From positions 3,162,001-3,226,000 of the forward strand of contig NZ_CP087138.1 of the NCBI RefSeq assembly GCF_021650705.1: a stretch of DNA of 64,000 nt, read 5' to 3'. Below are positions 1 to 10,926 of this stretch, piece by piece. Position numbers and translations under genes: made by a program. A model generated the notes under the pieces. That model was not told the DNA's origin, searched no databases, and saw only the letters and a program-made list of their open reading frames with translations. Source of the stretch: Pseudomonas sp. KNUC1026 (GTDB lineage: Bacteria; Pseudomonadota; Gammaproteobacteria; Pseudomonadales; Pseudomonadaceae). The stretch's first letter is position 1. Each line of letters begins with the position of its first letter.

Positions 1-1010
1 CCCCGGCGCAGCAGCCAGTCGGAAAACACACCGCCCAGCACCCCGCCCAGGAAGCCGGCGATGGCGGGGATTGCGGCGATGATGCCGGCCTTGAGGATCG
101 ACATGCCGCGGTCCTGGACCAGGTAGATGGGGAACCAGGTCAGGAAGAAGTAGGTGAGCGTGGTGACGCAGTACTGGCCCAGGAAGATGCCGGCCATCAT
201 GCGGTTGCGCACGATCTCGCCTACGCATGCCCAGGTGCGCACGCTGCCTTCTTCGCCCTTCTTGCGCCGGGTGTTCTCGGGGCTGTCCATATCGACCACC
301 GCGCCGCCTTCGACGATGTAGTCAAGCTCCGCCTGGTTCATCCGCGGATGCTGGCGCGGCGCGTGGATCACTTTGAGCCAGATGCCCATGGTCACGAAGC
401 CAAGGGTGCCCATCAGCAGGTACACGTACTGCCAACCGAACTCCTGGGTGATCCAGCCCATCAGCGGGGCGAAGATGACCTTGGCGAAGTACGAAGAAGA
501 CGTGAACAGCGCCGAGGTAGTGCCACGTTCCGAGGCCGGGAACCAGGTTGCGACCACCCGGCTGTTGGCTGGAAATGCCGGCGCCTCTGCAATGCCGATC
601 AGAACGCGCAGCAGAAACAGCGCAGCGATGCCTACGGCTGCCGGCAGGCCGATGACGAAGCCCATGGTGAAGGTCAATGCCGACCACAGGCCGAAGCTGA
701 CGGCGTAGACGCGCTTGGAACCGTAACGGTCGAGCAGCCTGCCGCCAGGGATCTGCGCGAGCACGTAGGTCCAGGCAAAAGCCGAGAACAGGTAGCCGAG
801 CGTGACTGGCGACAATCCCATGGATTTCTGAATGGCTACGCCGGTGATCGACAGCGTGGAGCGGTCGGCATAGTTCATGGCTGTCATGAAGAACAGCATG
901 GCCATAATGCCGTAGCGCACGCGGGTGGCCTTGGCGGCCTGAGCGGTCGACTGGTTGATGGTATCGCTACCATCTGCAGCGGCCGCTGGAACGGAGTCAG
1001 TCTTGGACAT
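1..1010 (-). CDS. MFS transporter, GudP-like (3' end outside window)
   Basis: This is an inner-membrane major facilitator, probably a proton-coupled sugar-acid importer of the glucarate/galactarate (GudP, anion:cation symporter) type. About 336 residues are visible from the ATG at 1010, and the frame is open to the window edge, where it stops after 'SDWLLRRG'. The N-terminal 30 residues are polar, then the first helix follows with the family signature 'NYADRSTLSI'. The inter-helix motif 'GGRLLDRYGSKRVY' and later 'TYFFLTWFPIYLVQ' are also present. It resembles the MFS protein at 12105 over its whole visible length, so the two are paralogues. It lies 120 bases downstream of a lacI-type gene in the same direction. 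The substrate is inferred from the family and is not proven. Confidence 0.85.
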   Translation of the reverse strand, partial: MSKTDSVPAAAADGSDTINQSTAQAAKATRVRYGIMAMLFFMTAMNYADRSTLSITGVAIQKSMGLSPVTLGYLFSAFAWTYVLAQIPGGRLLDRYGSKRVYAVSFGLWSALTFTMGFVIGLPAAVGIAALFLLRVLIGIAEAPAFPANSRVVATWFPASERGTTSALFTSSSYFAKVIFAPLMGWITQEFGWQYVYLLMGTLGFVTMGIWLKVIHAPRQHPRMNQAELDYIVEGGAVVDMDSPENTRRKKGEEGSVRTWACVGEIVRNRMMAGIFLGQYCVTTLTYFFLTWFPIYLVQDRGMSILKAGIIAAIPAIAGFLGGVLGGVFSDWLLRR

Positions 1011-1065
1011 GTCTGGGCCCTGGGCTGGGTGTTGTATTTATTCTTCGCGCTGGCCACCGTCGAAC

Positions 1066-1083
1066 GATGGTAACGCAACCATC
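1066..1083. promoter_or_regulatory. Candidate LacI-family operator before the MFS gene
   Basis: The sequence gatggt-aacgca-accatc is an inverted repeat with 6-bp perfect arms and a CG step at its centre, as is usual for LacI/GalR operators. It sits between the lacI gene (ending at 1131) and the MFS start at 1010, so it could let the regulator control the transporter. Binding is inferred only. Confidence 0.4.
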
Positions 1084-1130
1084 CACGCCCGAAACACTAT
1101 GCCCTTTACGGCCGCCACGCAAGCCTCTGC

Positions 1131-2162
1131 CTACAGGCTGCTGCCTCGGGTGATGATCTGAAAGCCGATATCGCGGCACGCCGGGCCGCAGTCGCCGCCG
1201 TTGAGGCGGGCCAGCAACAGGTTGGCGGCGGCGGTGCCCATGCTCTGCCCGTCGATGCGCACCGTGGAGAGTGCCGGCCAGGTGTGGGCGGCAAAGCCCA
1301 TGTCACCGAAACCGATCACGGCCAATTGCTCAGGCACCTTCAGACCGCGCGCTGCCGCCTCGGTGAGCACACCGTGGGCGATGGTGTCGGAGGTGCATAC
1401 CACCATCAGCGGCTGCTCGCCGATGGGCATGTGCGCGAGTATCCGGCCAAGCCCCTCGCGCCCTTGTGCAAGGCTCGGCAGGCCGCTGAAGCGTTCGGTG
1501 TACGCCACAGTCATATTCGCGTCAGCAAGGGCCTGGCTGAACGCCTCGCTGCGCCGCGAGCCGCGGGGGTCACCTACCTGCACCACGGCGAACCGCTGGT
1601 AACCCCGGCCGAGCAGGTGGCTGGCCAATTGCTCACCTACCTGCTCATGGGAAAACCCCACCAGCATGTCGATCGGGTCATCGGTGAGGTCCCAGGTCTC
1701 GACCACGGCGACGCCATTGGCGCGCAAGCGCTGGCGGCTGGCCTCGGTGTGCAAGGTGCCGGTGAGGATGATGCCATCGGGCCGGCGACTGAGAATGACC
1801 TCCAGCAGCTCCTGCTCCCGGGCCGCTTCATAGCCGCTCATGCCCAGCAGCACTTGATAGTTGGCGCTGGCCAACCGCTCGGTGATGGCCTGGAAGGTGT
1901 CGGAGAAAATCGGGTTGGTGAGCATGGGCACGATCACCGCCACCAGCCGGCTGCGGTTCGAGGCCAGGGCACCGGCGACGCGGTTGGGTACATAGCCGGT
2001 CAGCTCGATGGCCTTGAGGACCTTTTCGCGGGTTTGCTCGCGCACGGCTTCGGGCTGGTTGAGCACCCGCGACACGGTCATGGGTGCGACACCTGCCAGC
2101 TTTGCCACATCGATGAGCGTGACACCACCGGTGTGGCGCCCACTGAGAGATTTAGGAGGCAT
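1131..2162 (-). CDS. LacI-family transcriptional regulator
   Basis: This DNA-binding repressor has 343 residues. The helix-turn-helix is near the N-terminus ('TLIDVAKLAGVAPMTVSRVL'), followed by a hinge and a periplasmic-binding-protein-like effector domain with 'RRPDGIILTGTLHT' and 'GFGDMGFAAHTWPALSTVRI'. I start it at the ATG at 2162, because upstream in-frame codons lack a ribosome site. It belongs to the gluconate/sugar-acid (GntR/GnuR-like) branch. It precedes the GudP-like MFS gene in the same direction and has the same length as the second LacI protein at 10927, with which it shares long motifs, so the pair probably arose by module duplication. The effector is not identifiable from sequence. 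Confidence 0.9.
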   Translation of the reverse strand: MPPKSLSGRHTGGVTLIDVAKLAGVAPMTVSRVLNQPEAVREQTREKVLKAIELTGYVPNRVAGALASNRSRLVAVIVPMLTNPIFSDTFQAITERLASANYQVLLGMSGYEAAREQELLEVILSRRPDGIILTGTLHTEASRQRLRANGVAVVETWDLTDDPIDMLVGFSHEQVGEQLASHLLGRGYQRFAVVQVGDPRGSRRSEAFSQALADANMTVAYTERFSGLPSLAQGREGLGRILAHMPIGEQPLMVVCTSDTIAHGVLTEAAARGLKVPEQLAVIGFGDMGFAAHTWPALSTVRIDGQSMGTAAANLLLARLNGGDCGPACRDIGFQIITRGSSL

Positions 2163-2292
2163 AAGCACCTTGCCAGAAGCGGAGGCCGCATCCTACCCTG
2201 CCCCGCCCGGCCCCGCCAGCCAGCCAGCCCTGCGTGGCGGCACAGGCTTTGCACGGGCAGCCGTTGTGCTTGCCCCCGTCAGGAGTTCGACC

Positions 2293-3180
2293 TTGCCGTT
2301 TTTCCCCGTTCACCGCCGCAAGCGGCTGCTGCTTGCCTTCGCCGCCCTGCTGATCGTGCTGCTGCCCTATGGCTGTTCTCGGCTGGCCTACAAGGAGCGC
2401 GAGCTGATCTTCAGCATCGAGCCGGGCACCGCCAGCTGGTTCAAGGGCTTGCCAGAGGGCGTCCAGCAGCTGGACATCCCGCTGCGCAGCGCCACCAGCA
2501 GCGCCCAGCACGTCCATGCCTGGTGGTGGCCGGCGCCTTCTCGCCAGGCGCCGGTCGCGCTCTATCTGCACGGCACCCGCTGGAACCTCACCGCTCAGTT
2601 GGGCCGTATCACCCAATTGCGCGCACTAGGCTTTTCAATCCTGGCTATCGATTACCGCGGCTTTGGCCAAAGCCCGGGCGATCTGCCGTCGGAGCGCAGC
2701 GTGTACGAAGACGCCCAAGCCGCCTGGCAACACCTCGCACAGCTGCAACCCGATGCCAGCCGGCGCTTCATCTATGGGCACTCGCTGGGCGGGGCGATCG
2801 CCACCGACCTCGCCAGCCGCATCGGCGGCGGCGAGCAGCCCGGCGCCGCAGGGCTGATCATCGAGTCTACCTTCACCGACATGGGCGCCGCCGCGCAGGC
2901 AGTGATCGGTACGTCCTTGCCGGTGCGCTGGCTGCTGTCGGAGAAATTCGACTCCATCGACAAGATCGCCCACATCGGCATGCCGGTGCTGATCGTCCAT
3001 GGCACCGACGACCGCTACGTGCCCGACCGCTTCAGCCGCGAACTGTACGAAGCCGCCAAAGGGCCCAAGCAGCTGCTACTGGTGCCGGGCGGCACGCACA
3101 ACAACAGCATGATCGTCGGTGCCAATGCCTATGCCCAGGCCCTGCAAGAGGTGTTCGGCATGAAGACGGCGCGCAACTAA
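2293..3180 (+). CDS. Membrane-anchored alpha/beta hydrolase
   Basis: This is a serine hydrolase of 295 residues, probably anchored in the inner membrane by an N-terminal hydrophobic helix (residues about 11-27) and facing the periplasm. The nucleophile elbow 'GHSLGG', the acid loop 'HGTDDRYVPD' and the histidine in 'PGGTHNNS' give the catalytic triad. The start is TTG at 2293: aggag lies 7 bases upstream and no ATG is in frame between the divergent lacI gene and the conserved region. A cysteine after 'LLPYG' resembles a lipoprotein site but is a poor lipobox match. The substrate is unknown. The family (DUF-type 'alpha/beta hydrolase, Hydrolase_4/BAAT-like') covers esterases and peptidases. 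Confidence 0.8.
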   Translation: MPFFPVHRRKRLLLAFAALLIVLLPYGCSRLAYKERELIFSIEPGTASWFKGLPEGVQQLDIPLRSATSSAQHVHAWWWPAPSRQAPVALYLHGTRWNLTAQLGRITQLRALGFSILAIDYRGFGQSPGDLPSERSVYEDAQAAWQHLAQLQPDASRRFIYGHSLGGAIATDLASRIGGGEQPGAAGLIIESTFTDMGAAAQAVIGTSLPVRWLLSEKFDSIDKIAHIGMPVLIVHGTDDRYVPDRFSRELYEAAKGPKQLLLVPGGTHNNSMIVGANAYAQALQEVFGMKTARN

Positions 3181-3228
3181 CCGGTGGGATCCACAGTCTG
3201 TGATTCATCCCGACACAGAGCTACCACC

Positions 3229-4098
3229 ATGGAAAAACCGTCCGCCCTGGAAGAACAAACACCTGGCCTCTCCGCCGATGAGCAGGAGGAAGCCGAAGAG
3301 AACCAGCAACCTCGCGCAGCGGTGCTGCACGAGATCATCCGCGCCCAAGGCGACCACGAGCTGGAACGCAACTGGGTCGCACTGTTCTGGTCGGCATTGG
3401 CCGCTGGCCTCACCATGGGGTTGTCGCTCATGGCGATGGGCCTGCTGAGCGCTCGGCTGCCCGACTCTCCCGCAAGCCATGTGCTGGCAAGCTTTGGCTA
3501 CAGTGCAGGCTTTCTCGGCGTAATCCTCGCGCGCCAGCAACTGTTTACGGAAAACACCATCACTGCCGTGCTGCCGGTGATGAGCTCCCCGTCATTTCTG
3601 AATTTCGGCCGCCTGGCGCGGCTGTGGGGCGTGGTATTGGTGGGGAACCTGGCCGGCACGCTGTTGGTGGGCTGGGTGATGTTGCGTTTGCCGATCTTCG
3701 ACGCCAACACCGATGCAGCCTTCCTGGAAATCGGCCGCAAGGTCCTGGAAAACGACGCCGGTACCATGTTCGCCAAAGGCATCATCTCGGGCTGGATGAT
3801 CGCTACCATGGTCTGGATGATTGCCGCGCTGGATCAGGCACGCATCTGGATGATCATCATGGTCACCTGGCTGATGGCCCTGGGCGAGTTCACCCACATC
3901 GTGGTGGGCTCGCTGGAGGTGGGCTACCTGGTGTGGGCCGGTGAGGCCGGCTGGCGGGAATTTCTGCTGCAGTTCGGCGGGCCGACACTGGCAGGCAATA
4001 TCGTGGGGGGGACGTTCATCTTCACCCTGATCAGCCACGCCCAGATCAGAAGCGACCATGCTTCCCCCCGCAAGGAAGGCCCAGGCCGCAAGGCCTGA
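3229..4098 (+). CDS. Formate/nitrite transporter (FNT) family protein, YfdC-like
   Basis: This is an integral membrane channel of 289 residues. A charged cytoplasmic N-terminal tail of about 55 residues is rich in Glu. Six hydrophobic helices follow, with FNT-type patches 'LASFGYSAGFLGVILARQQL' and 'SGWMIATMVWMIAALDQARI'. The long acidic tail and the 'QQLFTENT' segment are typical of the YfdC subgroup, whose transported anion is not established. The start at 3229 is chosen because the protein begins naturally with 'MEKPSALEEQ'; a GTG 45 bases upstream is possible. It stands alone and converges with cysS, with only 15 bases between the two stop codons. Confidence 0.85.
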   Translation: MEKPSALEEQTPGLSADEQEEAEENQQPRAAVLHEIIRAQGDHELERNWVALFWSALAAGLTMGLSLMAMGLLSARLPDSPASHVLASFGYSAGFLGVILARQQLFTENTITAVLPVMSSPSFLNFGRLARLWGVVLVGNLAGTLLVGWVMLRLPIFDANTDAAFLEIGRKVLENDAGTMFAKGIISGWMIATMVWMIAALDQARIWMIIMVTWLMALGEFTHIVVGSLEVGYLVWAGEAGWREFLLQFGGPTLAGNIVGGTFIFTLISHAQIRSDHASPRKEGPGRKA

Positions 4099-4113
4099 GC
4101 CCCCTTCACAGGC

Positions 4114-5486
4114 TTATTGCAAACGCCAGGTAGTGCCGCCCTTGCCGTCCTCGAGCACGACACCGAGGGCGGTGAGCTTGTCCCGGATACGGTCGGACTC
4201 TGCCCAGTTCTTCTCGGCACGCGCCGCCAGGCGAGCCTGGATCAGTGCTTCCACCTGTGCGGCATCGACACTGGCGCCGGCCCGCAGGAAGTCGTCAGCT
4301 TCCAGTTGCAGCACGCCAAGCAGGCCACCCAGCTCGCGCAAACGGCCAGCCAGGCCGGCAGCGGCCTCGGCATCCACTTCGCGCAGGCGGTTGATCTCAC
4401 GCACCAGATCGAACAGCACGGCGCATGCTTCAGGTGTGCCGAAGTCGTCGTTCATGGCTGCGGTGAAACGCTCGACGAATGCCTCGCCGCCAGCCGGCGC
4501 CACGCGCGGCAGGCCCTTGAGCGCATTGTAGAAACGCTCCAGCGCAGCCTTGGCGTCGCGCAGGCTCTCTTCGGAGTAGTTGATCGCGCTGCGGTAATGG
4601 CTGGACACCAGCAAGTAGCGCACCGTTTCGGGGTGATAGCTTTCGAGCACGTCGCGGATGGTGAAGAAGTTGTTCAACGACTTGGACATCTTCTCGCCGT
4701 CGATACGGATCATCCCGCAGTGCATCCAGCGCGCCGCGTACAGCTTGCCGGTGGCAGCTTCGCTCTGGGCGATCTCGTTCTCGTGGTGCGGGAACTCCAG
4801 GTCGCTGCCACCGCCGTGGATGTCGAAGGTGTCCCCAGGCAGCAGGTAGACATCACCGAGCACTCGATATGCCAACCCGGCCGGCCGGGGCCCCAGGGTG
4901 ATTCCCAGCTCGGCTCGCCGGGCTTGACGCCCTTCCACAGCACGAAGTCGAGCGGGTCCTGCTTGGCCTCGTCGACCTCGATGCGCGCACCGATGCGCAG
5001 GTCTTCGATCTTCTTGCGCGAGAGCTTGCCGTAGCCCTGGAACTTGCCGACGCGGTAATACACGTCGCCGTTGCCCGGCGCATAGGCATAGCCTTTGTCG
5101 ATCAGGGTCTGGATCATCGCGTGCATGCCCGGGATGTGGTCGGTGGCACGCGGTTCCTGGTCGGGGCGCAGGATACTCAGGCGCGCTTCATCCTCGTGCA
5201 TCGCCGCGATCATGCGTTCGGTCAGGGCGTCGAACGGCTCGCCGTTGGCCTGGGCGCGGTTGATGATCTTGTCGTCGATGTCGGTGATGTTGCGCACGAA
5301 GGTCAGGTCGTAACCGCTGTAACGCAGCCAGCGGTTGACCAGGTCGAAAGCCACCATGCTGCGGCCATGGCCGAGGTGGCAGTAGTCGTACACGGTCATG
5401 CCGCACACGTACATGCGCACCTTGTTGCCATCGAGCGGGGTAAAGGCTTCCTTGGTTTTCGTCAGCGTGTTGTAAACGGTCAGCAC
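4114..5486 (-). CDS. cysS: Cysteinyl-tRNA synthetase (frame broken once)
   Basis: This class I synthetase charges tRNA-Cys in the cytoplasm. The N-terminal part (from 5486) has '[19 protein letters not shown]', including the HIGH-like motif and a zinc cysteine. The C-terminal part has the zinc ligands in '[19 protein letters not shown]' and the KMSKS loop '[10 protein letters not shown]'. The frame breaks near 4833: the coding strand reads CTGGGGACACC where the family needs an extra base (CTG GGN GAC ACC, Leu-Gly-Asp-Thr). One base is therefore missing. The corrected length is about 460 residues, normal for the family. CysS is essential, so this is best read as a sequence error. It lies 6 bases downstream of glnS and is probably cotranscribed with it. 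Confidence 0.93.
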
Positions 5487-5492
5487 GGCCAG

Positions 5493-7181
<1,689 letters not shown>

Positions 7182-7308
7182 AGAATCCTTGAATACGGGT
7201 GTGCCAGCTATAACAAAGCGCTTATCATAGCCGAAGCTGTCAAGCCACTGACAGGCCGGCGCGGTGCCGCGCCGCCCTGCCCCTGAATTTTCGACAAGAG
7301 TACTGCAT

Positions 7309-7809
7309 ATGTCCCAGGTCAAGCTCATCACCAACCACGGCGAAATCGTCCTCAAGCTCGACGAGGCGAAGGCGCCTGAGACCGTGGCGAACTTCGTCCA
7401 GTACGTCAAGGACGGCCACTACAACGGCACCGTGTTTCACCGCGTGATCAACAACTTCATGATCCAGGGCGGCGGTTTCGCACCGGGCATGGAGCAGAAG
7501 AAAACTCGCGCCAGCATCAAGAACGAGGCCAACAACGGCCTGAAGAACAAGAAGTACAGCATTGCCATGGCCCGCACCATGGAGCCTCATTCGGCTTCGG
7601 CGCAGTTCTTCATCAACGTCGGCGACAACGACTTCCTCAACCACAGCGCGCCCACTGCACAGGGTTGGGGCTACACCGTGTTCGGTGAAGTGACCGAAGG
7701 CCAGGATGTGGTCGATAAAATCAAGGACGTTCCTACCGGTTCCAAAGCCGGCCATCAGGATGTTCCCAAAGAAGACGTGATCATCGAGACCGCAGAGATC
7801 ATTGAGTGA
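7309..7809 (+). CDS. ppiB: Peptidyl-prolyl cis-trans isomerase B (cyclophilin)
   Basis: This cytoplasmic cyclophilin speeds cis-trans isomerisation of X-Pro bonds. It has 166 residues and no signal peptide. The catalytic core is seen in '[18 protein letters not shown]' (the active-site arginine is in FHRV) and in '[17 protein letters not shown]'. Its stop overlaps the GTG start of lpxH by 4 bases, so the two genes are translationally coupled, an arrangement also known in other Pseudomonas. Confidence 0.95.
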   Translation: MSQVKLITNHGEIVLKLDEAKAPETVANFVQYVKDGHYNGTVFHRVINNFMIQGGGFAPGMEQKKTRASIKNEANNGLKNKKYSIAMARTMEPHSASAQFFINVGDNDFLNHSAPTAQGWGYTVFGEVTEGQDVVDKIKDVPTGSKAGHQDVPKEDVIIETAEIIE

Positions 7810-8537
7810 TTCTGCTGGTTTCCGATCTGCACCTGCAGGAAGAACGCCCGGACATCACCCGGGCGTTTCTGGATTTTCTCGGTGGCCGCGCCCGCGGCGC
7901 CGAGGCGCTCTACATCCTTGGCGATTTCTTCGAAGTCTGGATCGGCGATGACGCCACCAGCCCTTTCCAGGACAGCATCGCCCAGGCGCTCAAGGCGCTC
8001 GCGGAGCAAGGCACACGCCTTTACCTGATGCATGGCAATCGTGATTTTCTCATTGGCCAGCGTTTCTGCCGCGCTGCCGGCTGCACGCTGCTGGCCGATC
8101 CCAGCGTGGTGAACCTGGGCGGCGAGCCGGTGCTGCTGATGCACGGCGACCTGCTCTGCACCCGTGACGAGCGCTACCAGAAGATGCGCCGTATCCTGCG
8201 CAACCCCGTCGTGCTCTGGATGCTCAAGCACCTGCCCGTCGCCACTCGGCGCAGGCTCGCACGCAAGTTGCGCAACGAAAGCCGCCAGCAGACGCGCATG
8301 AAGGCCAGTGACATCGTCGATGTAACGCCCGACGAAGTCGCCCAATGCATGGCCCGCCACGGCACGCACACGCTGGTGCACGGCCATACTCACCGCCCGG
8401 CGATCCACCACTTGCTGGTGGAGGGCCAGGCCGCCCGGCGCATCGTGCTCGGCGACTGGGACCAGCAAGGCTGGGTGCTGGAAGTCGGCGCCAATGGCTG
8501 GCATCTGGACCCTTTCGACCTCGCACCGGCGCCCTGA
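7806..8537 (+). CDS. lpxH: UDP-2,3-diacylglucosamine diphosphatase
   Basis: LpxH cleaves UDP-2,3-diacylglucosamine to lipid X in lipid A synthesis, at the inner membrane's cytoplasmic face. The 243 residues carry the metallophosphoesterase metal ligands in order: 'SDLHL', '[12 protein letters not shown]', 'HGNRDF', 'MHGD' and 'HGHTHRP'. The start is GTG at 7806, which overlaps the ppiB stop (GTGA). The length and motifs match the family fully. It is probably cotranscribed with ppiB. Confidence 0.95.
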   Translation: MILLVSDLHLQEERPDITRAFLDFLGGRARGAEALYILGDFFEVWIGDDATSPFQDSIAQALKALAEQGTRLYLMHGNRDFLIGQRFCRAAGCTLLADPSVVNLGGEPVLLMHGDLLCTRDERYQKMRRILRNPVVLWMLKHLPVATRRRLARKLRNESRQQTRMKASDIVDVTPDEVAQCMARHGTHTLVHGHTHRPAIHHLLVEGQAARRIVLGDWDQQGWVLEVGANGWHLDPFDLAPAP

Positions 8538-8561
8538 GGCCCGAACCACAGGCACAGTCCC

Positions 8562-9035
8562 ATGCCCACCAACATCATCACCCGCGAAGGTTTCGACGCG
8601 CTCAAGCAAGAGCTCGATCATCTGTGGCGTGTCTACCGGCCCGAGATCACCCAGAAGGTGGCCTGGGCCGCGTCACTGGGGGATCGCAGCGAGAACGCCG
8701 ACTACCAGTACAACAAGAAGCTGCTGCGCGAAATCGACCGCCGCGTGCGCTACCTGCGCAAGCGCCTGGAGGACACCAAGGTCGTGGACTACGCCCCGGA
8801 ACAGGAAGGCCGAGTGTTTTTCGGCGCCTGGGTGGAGATCGAGAACGACGACGGCGAAACCAAGTACTTCAGGATCGTGGGTTACGACGAGATCTACGGG
8901 CGCAACGACTACATTTCCATCGATTCACCCATGGCCCGCGCCCTGCTCAAAAAGCAGGAAGGCGACGACGTGCTGGTACAGGTACCCGGCGGCGAAGCCA
9001 CCTGGTACATCAACCGCATCCACTACGGCGCCTGA
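8562..9035 (+). CDS. greB: Transcription elongation factor GreB
   Basis: GreB binds the RNA polymerase secondary channel and stimulates cleavage of backtracked RNA. The 157 residues have the N-terminal coiled coil with its acidic tip 'SLGDRSENADYQYNKK', whose Asp and Glu act at the polymerase centre, and the C-terminal FKBP-like domain ('GYDEIYGRNDYISIDSPMAR'). The sequence follows GreB rather than GreA, for instance 'FGAWVEIENDDGET'. It follows lpxH after 24 bases in the same direction. Confidence 0.93.
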   Translation: MPTNIITREGFDALKQELDHLWRVYRPEITQKVAWAASLGDRSENADYQYNKKLLREIDRRVRYLRKRLEDTKVVDYAPEQEGRVFFGAWVEIENDDGETKYFRIVGYDEIYGRNDYISIDSPMARALLKKQEGDDVLVQVPGGEATWYINRIHYGA

Positions 9036-9067
9036 ACCCGCCAGCGTGTCACGGCGCGTCCGGCCTG

Positions 9068-10642
9068 CTATCTTGCCGGTGCCGTGGCGAGGTATGGCGC
9101 CACGTTTGCCGCCGGCATCGGCCGGCCGAACAGGTAGCCCTGGCCGTACTGGCAGCCCCGGTGCGCCAGCCAGTCCGGCAGGTAAGGTGTGTTGGTGTTC
9201 TCGATCCCCTCGGCAGTGACCTCGATCTGCAGGCTGCGGGCCATGCCAAGAATCGCATCGGCCATTTTCAGACCGTGGGCCTGGCCGTGTTCGAAGAACG
9301 ACTGGTCGATCTTGATCTTGTCGATCTCCAGCCGCGCCAGGTGATACAGCCCGCTGTAGCCGGTGCCGAAGTCGTCCAGTGCAACGGTGATGCCTTGCGC
9401 ACGCAGCACACACAGGTTGCGCCGCGCGGCATCGAGATTCTCCACCAGTGCCTGCTCGGTGATCTCGACCTCCAGCCGCTCAGGCGCAAAGCCTGCTTTT
9501 TTCAATTGCTCGACCAACTGATCGGCAAAGAAGGGCTCCACGATCATCTGCGAAGTCAGGTTCAGCGACAGCTTGATGTGCGCCGGCCAATCTGCAGCGA
9601 TGGCACAAGCTTTGGCCAGTACCTGGTAGGTCATCTCGGGTATCCGCCCCAGAGCCTGGATCACCGGGATGAAGTCGCCCGGCATCACCGGCTCATCGCC
9701 CGGCCTGACCCAGCGCGTCAGGATTTCGAACCCGACCGGCGCCTGTTTGGGCAATTCCACGATCGGCTGGAAATAAGGCTCGAACTCGCCCAGCGCCAGG
9801 CCCATCAACAGGCGCTCTTCGAGGTGGCGCCGGTCGCGCTCCATCGCCTCATGGCCTGAGTCATAGAAGCTGTAGCGTGCTCGGCCGGTGCGCTTGCCCC
9901 AATACATAGCGTTGTCGGCCTTGTGCAAAAGCTCCGAGGGCGTCTTGGCATCCTGAGGCGCACGCGCGATACCTACCGTCGCCCCCACTTGCAGGGCACG
10001 GCCCTCCAGCATGATAGGGGCGTACAGCGCAGTGATCAGATGTTCGGCGAAGGCTTCCAGGCCCGCGCGCTCCCAGCGGCCGATGTGCACAAGGGAAAAC
10101 TCATCGCCTCCCAACCGCGCTGCAGTAGCGCCGTGGGCCTGGGCGACAGTGTTCAGGCGCCGGCCGGTTTCAGCGATCACATAGTCCCCGCAGCCATGGC
10201 CGTAGGTGTCATTGATCACCTTGAATTTGTCCAGGTCGATGAGCATCACCGTGGTCGGCTCGCCCGCCTCCAGGCAATGCGCCAGTTGCTTCATGAAAAA
10301 ACGGCGATTCACCAGGCCGCTCAGCTCGTCGACACGTGAAACGTGTTCGGACTGTTCCTTGGCGATGCGCAGCTCGCGATAGCCCATGCGGGTGTTGGCA
10401 ATCAGCTTTTTCAGAAGGATCGAGGGCGAGATGATCGACAGGCCCGCGAACAGCGTCGAGGTCACCACGAAACGCCAGCGTTCGCAGTTCTGCGAGGCTT
10501 CGTCGTAAGGCAAGCCAATCCACTGCGAGAGCAGCCGCTCGAAATAGAATTCCCACACGATAGCGATGCACAGCGTAGTGAGCAGGGTTACAGCCACCAG
10601 CAACCACAGGCGAAAAGGCCGCCTCAACGTCAGGTCAAACAT
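9068..10642 (-). CDS. Membrane GGDEF-EAL cyclic-di-GMP protein
   Basis: This is a predicted cyclic-di-GMP turnover protein of 524 residues. Two hydrophobic helices near residues 12-30 and 66-84 bound a short periplasmic loop. A GGDEF domain follows ('RLGGDEFSLV', intact), then an EAL domain. The EAL signature itself reads E-I-L ('GFEILTRW'). Downstream catalytic elements are kept: 'EVEITEQAL', 'LDDFGTGYSGL', 'KIDQSF', 'TAEGIEN'. It may therefore have cyclase activity, phosphodiesterase activity, or both. The ATG at 10642 has ggagg 7 bases upstream. It converges with greB and is a single-gene unit. Output and input signals are unknown. Confidence 0.88.
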   Translation of the reverse strand: MFDLTLRRPFRLWLLVAVTLLTTLCIAIVWEFYFERLLSQWIGLPYDEASQNCERWRFVVTSTLFAGLSIISPSILLKKLIANTRMGYRELRIAKEQSEHVSRVDELSGLVNRRFFMKQLAHCLEAGEPTTVMLIDLDKFKVINDTYGHGCGDYVIAETGRRLNTVAQAHGATAARLGGDEFSLVHIGRWERAGLEAFAEHLITALYAPIMLEGRALQVGATVGIARAPQDAKTPSELLHKADNAMYWGKRTGRARYSFYDSGHEAMERDRRHLEERLLMGLALGEFEPYFQPIVELPKQAPVGFEILTRWVRPGDEPVMPGDFIPVIQALGRIPEMTYQVLAKACAIAADWPAHIKLSLNLTSQMIVEPFFADQLVEQLKKAGFAPERLEVEITEQALVENLDAARRNLCVLRAQGITVALDDFGTGYSGLYHLARLEIDKIKIDQSFFEHGQAHGLKMADAILGMARSLQIEVTAEGIENTNTPYLPDWLAHRGCQYGQGYLFGRPMPAANVAPYLATAPAR

Positions 10643-10926
10643 GGAAAACCTCCGCATACGCGGGCGTATGGCAGTGGGCACCTGTCGTCGAATGGATCGC
10701 ACGGGGGCCCGGGGCCGCTGGGGTAGCGTGTCGAACGGATCCCTGTCGTTGAAAGCAACCTTGCGCACTACAGACTAACGCCGCAGCGCAAAGTGCCATC
10801 ATTATGGCACTATCTTTAAAAGTCGCCCATAGCCTGCATGCCAACTGCCGACGAAACGGTGGTGCGCGCGACGAATGCCCGGCTGCCATGCGATACTGCG
10901 CCGCTCGTTGGCACATCAGGATTGCC

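Noticed and set aside
1284..3203. A long plus-strand reading frame of 639 codons across the lacI gene and the hydrolase
   Set aside because: It is antisense to lacI and out of frame with the hydrolase; GC-rich DNA leaves such shadow frames open. The opposite-strand and in-frame proteins show family motifs; this one shows none.
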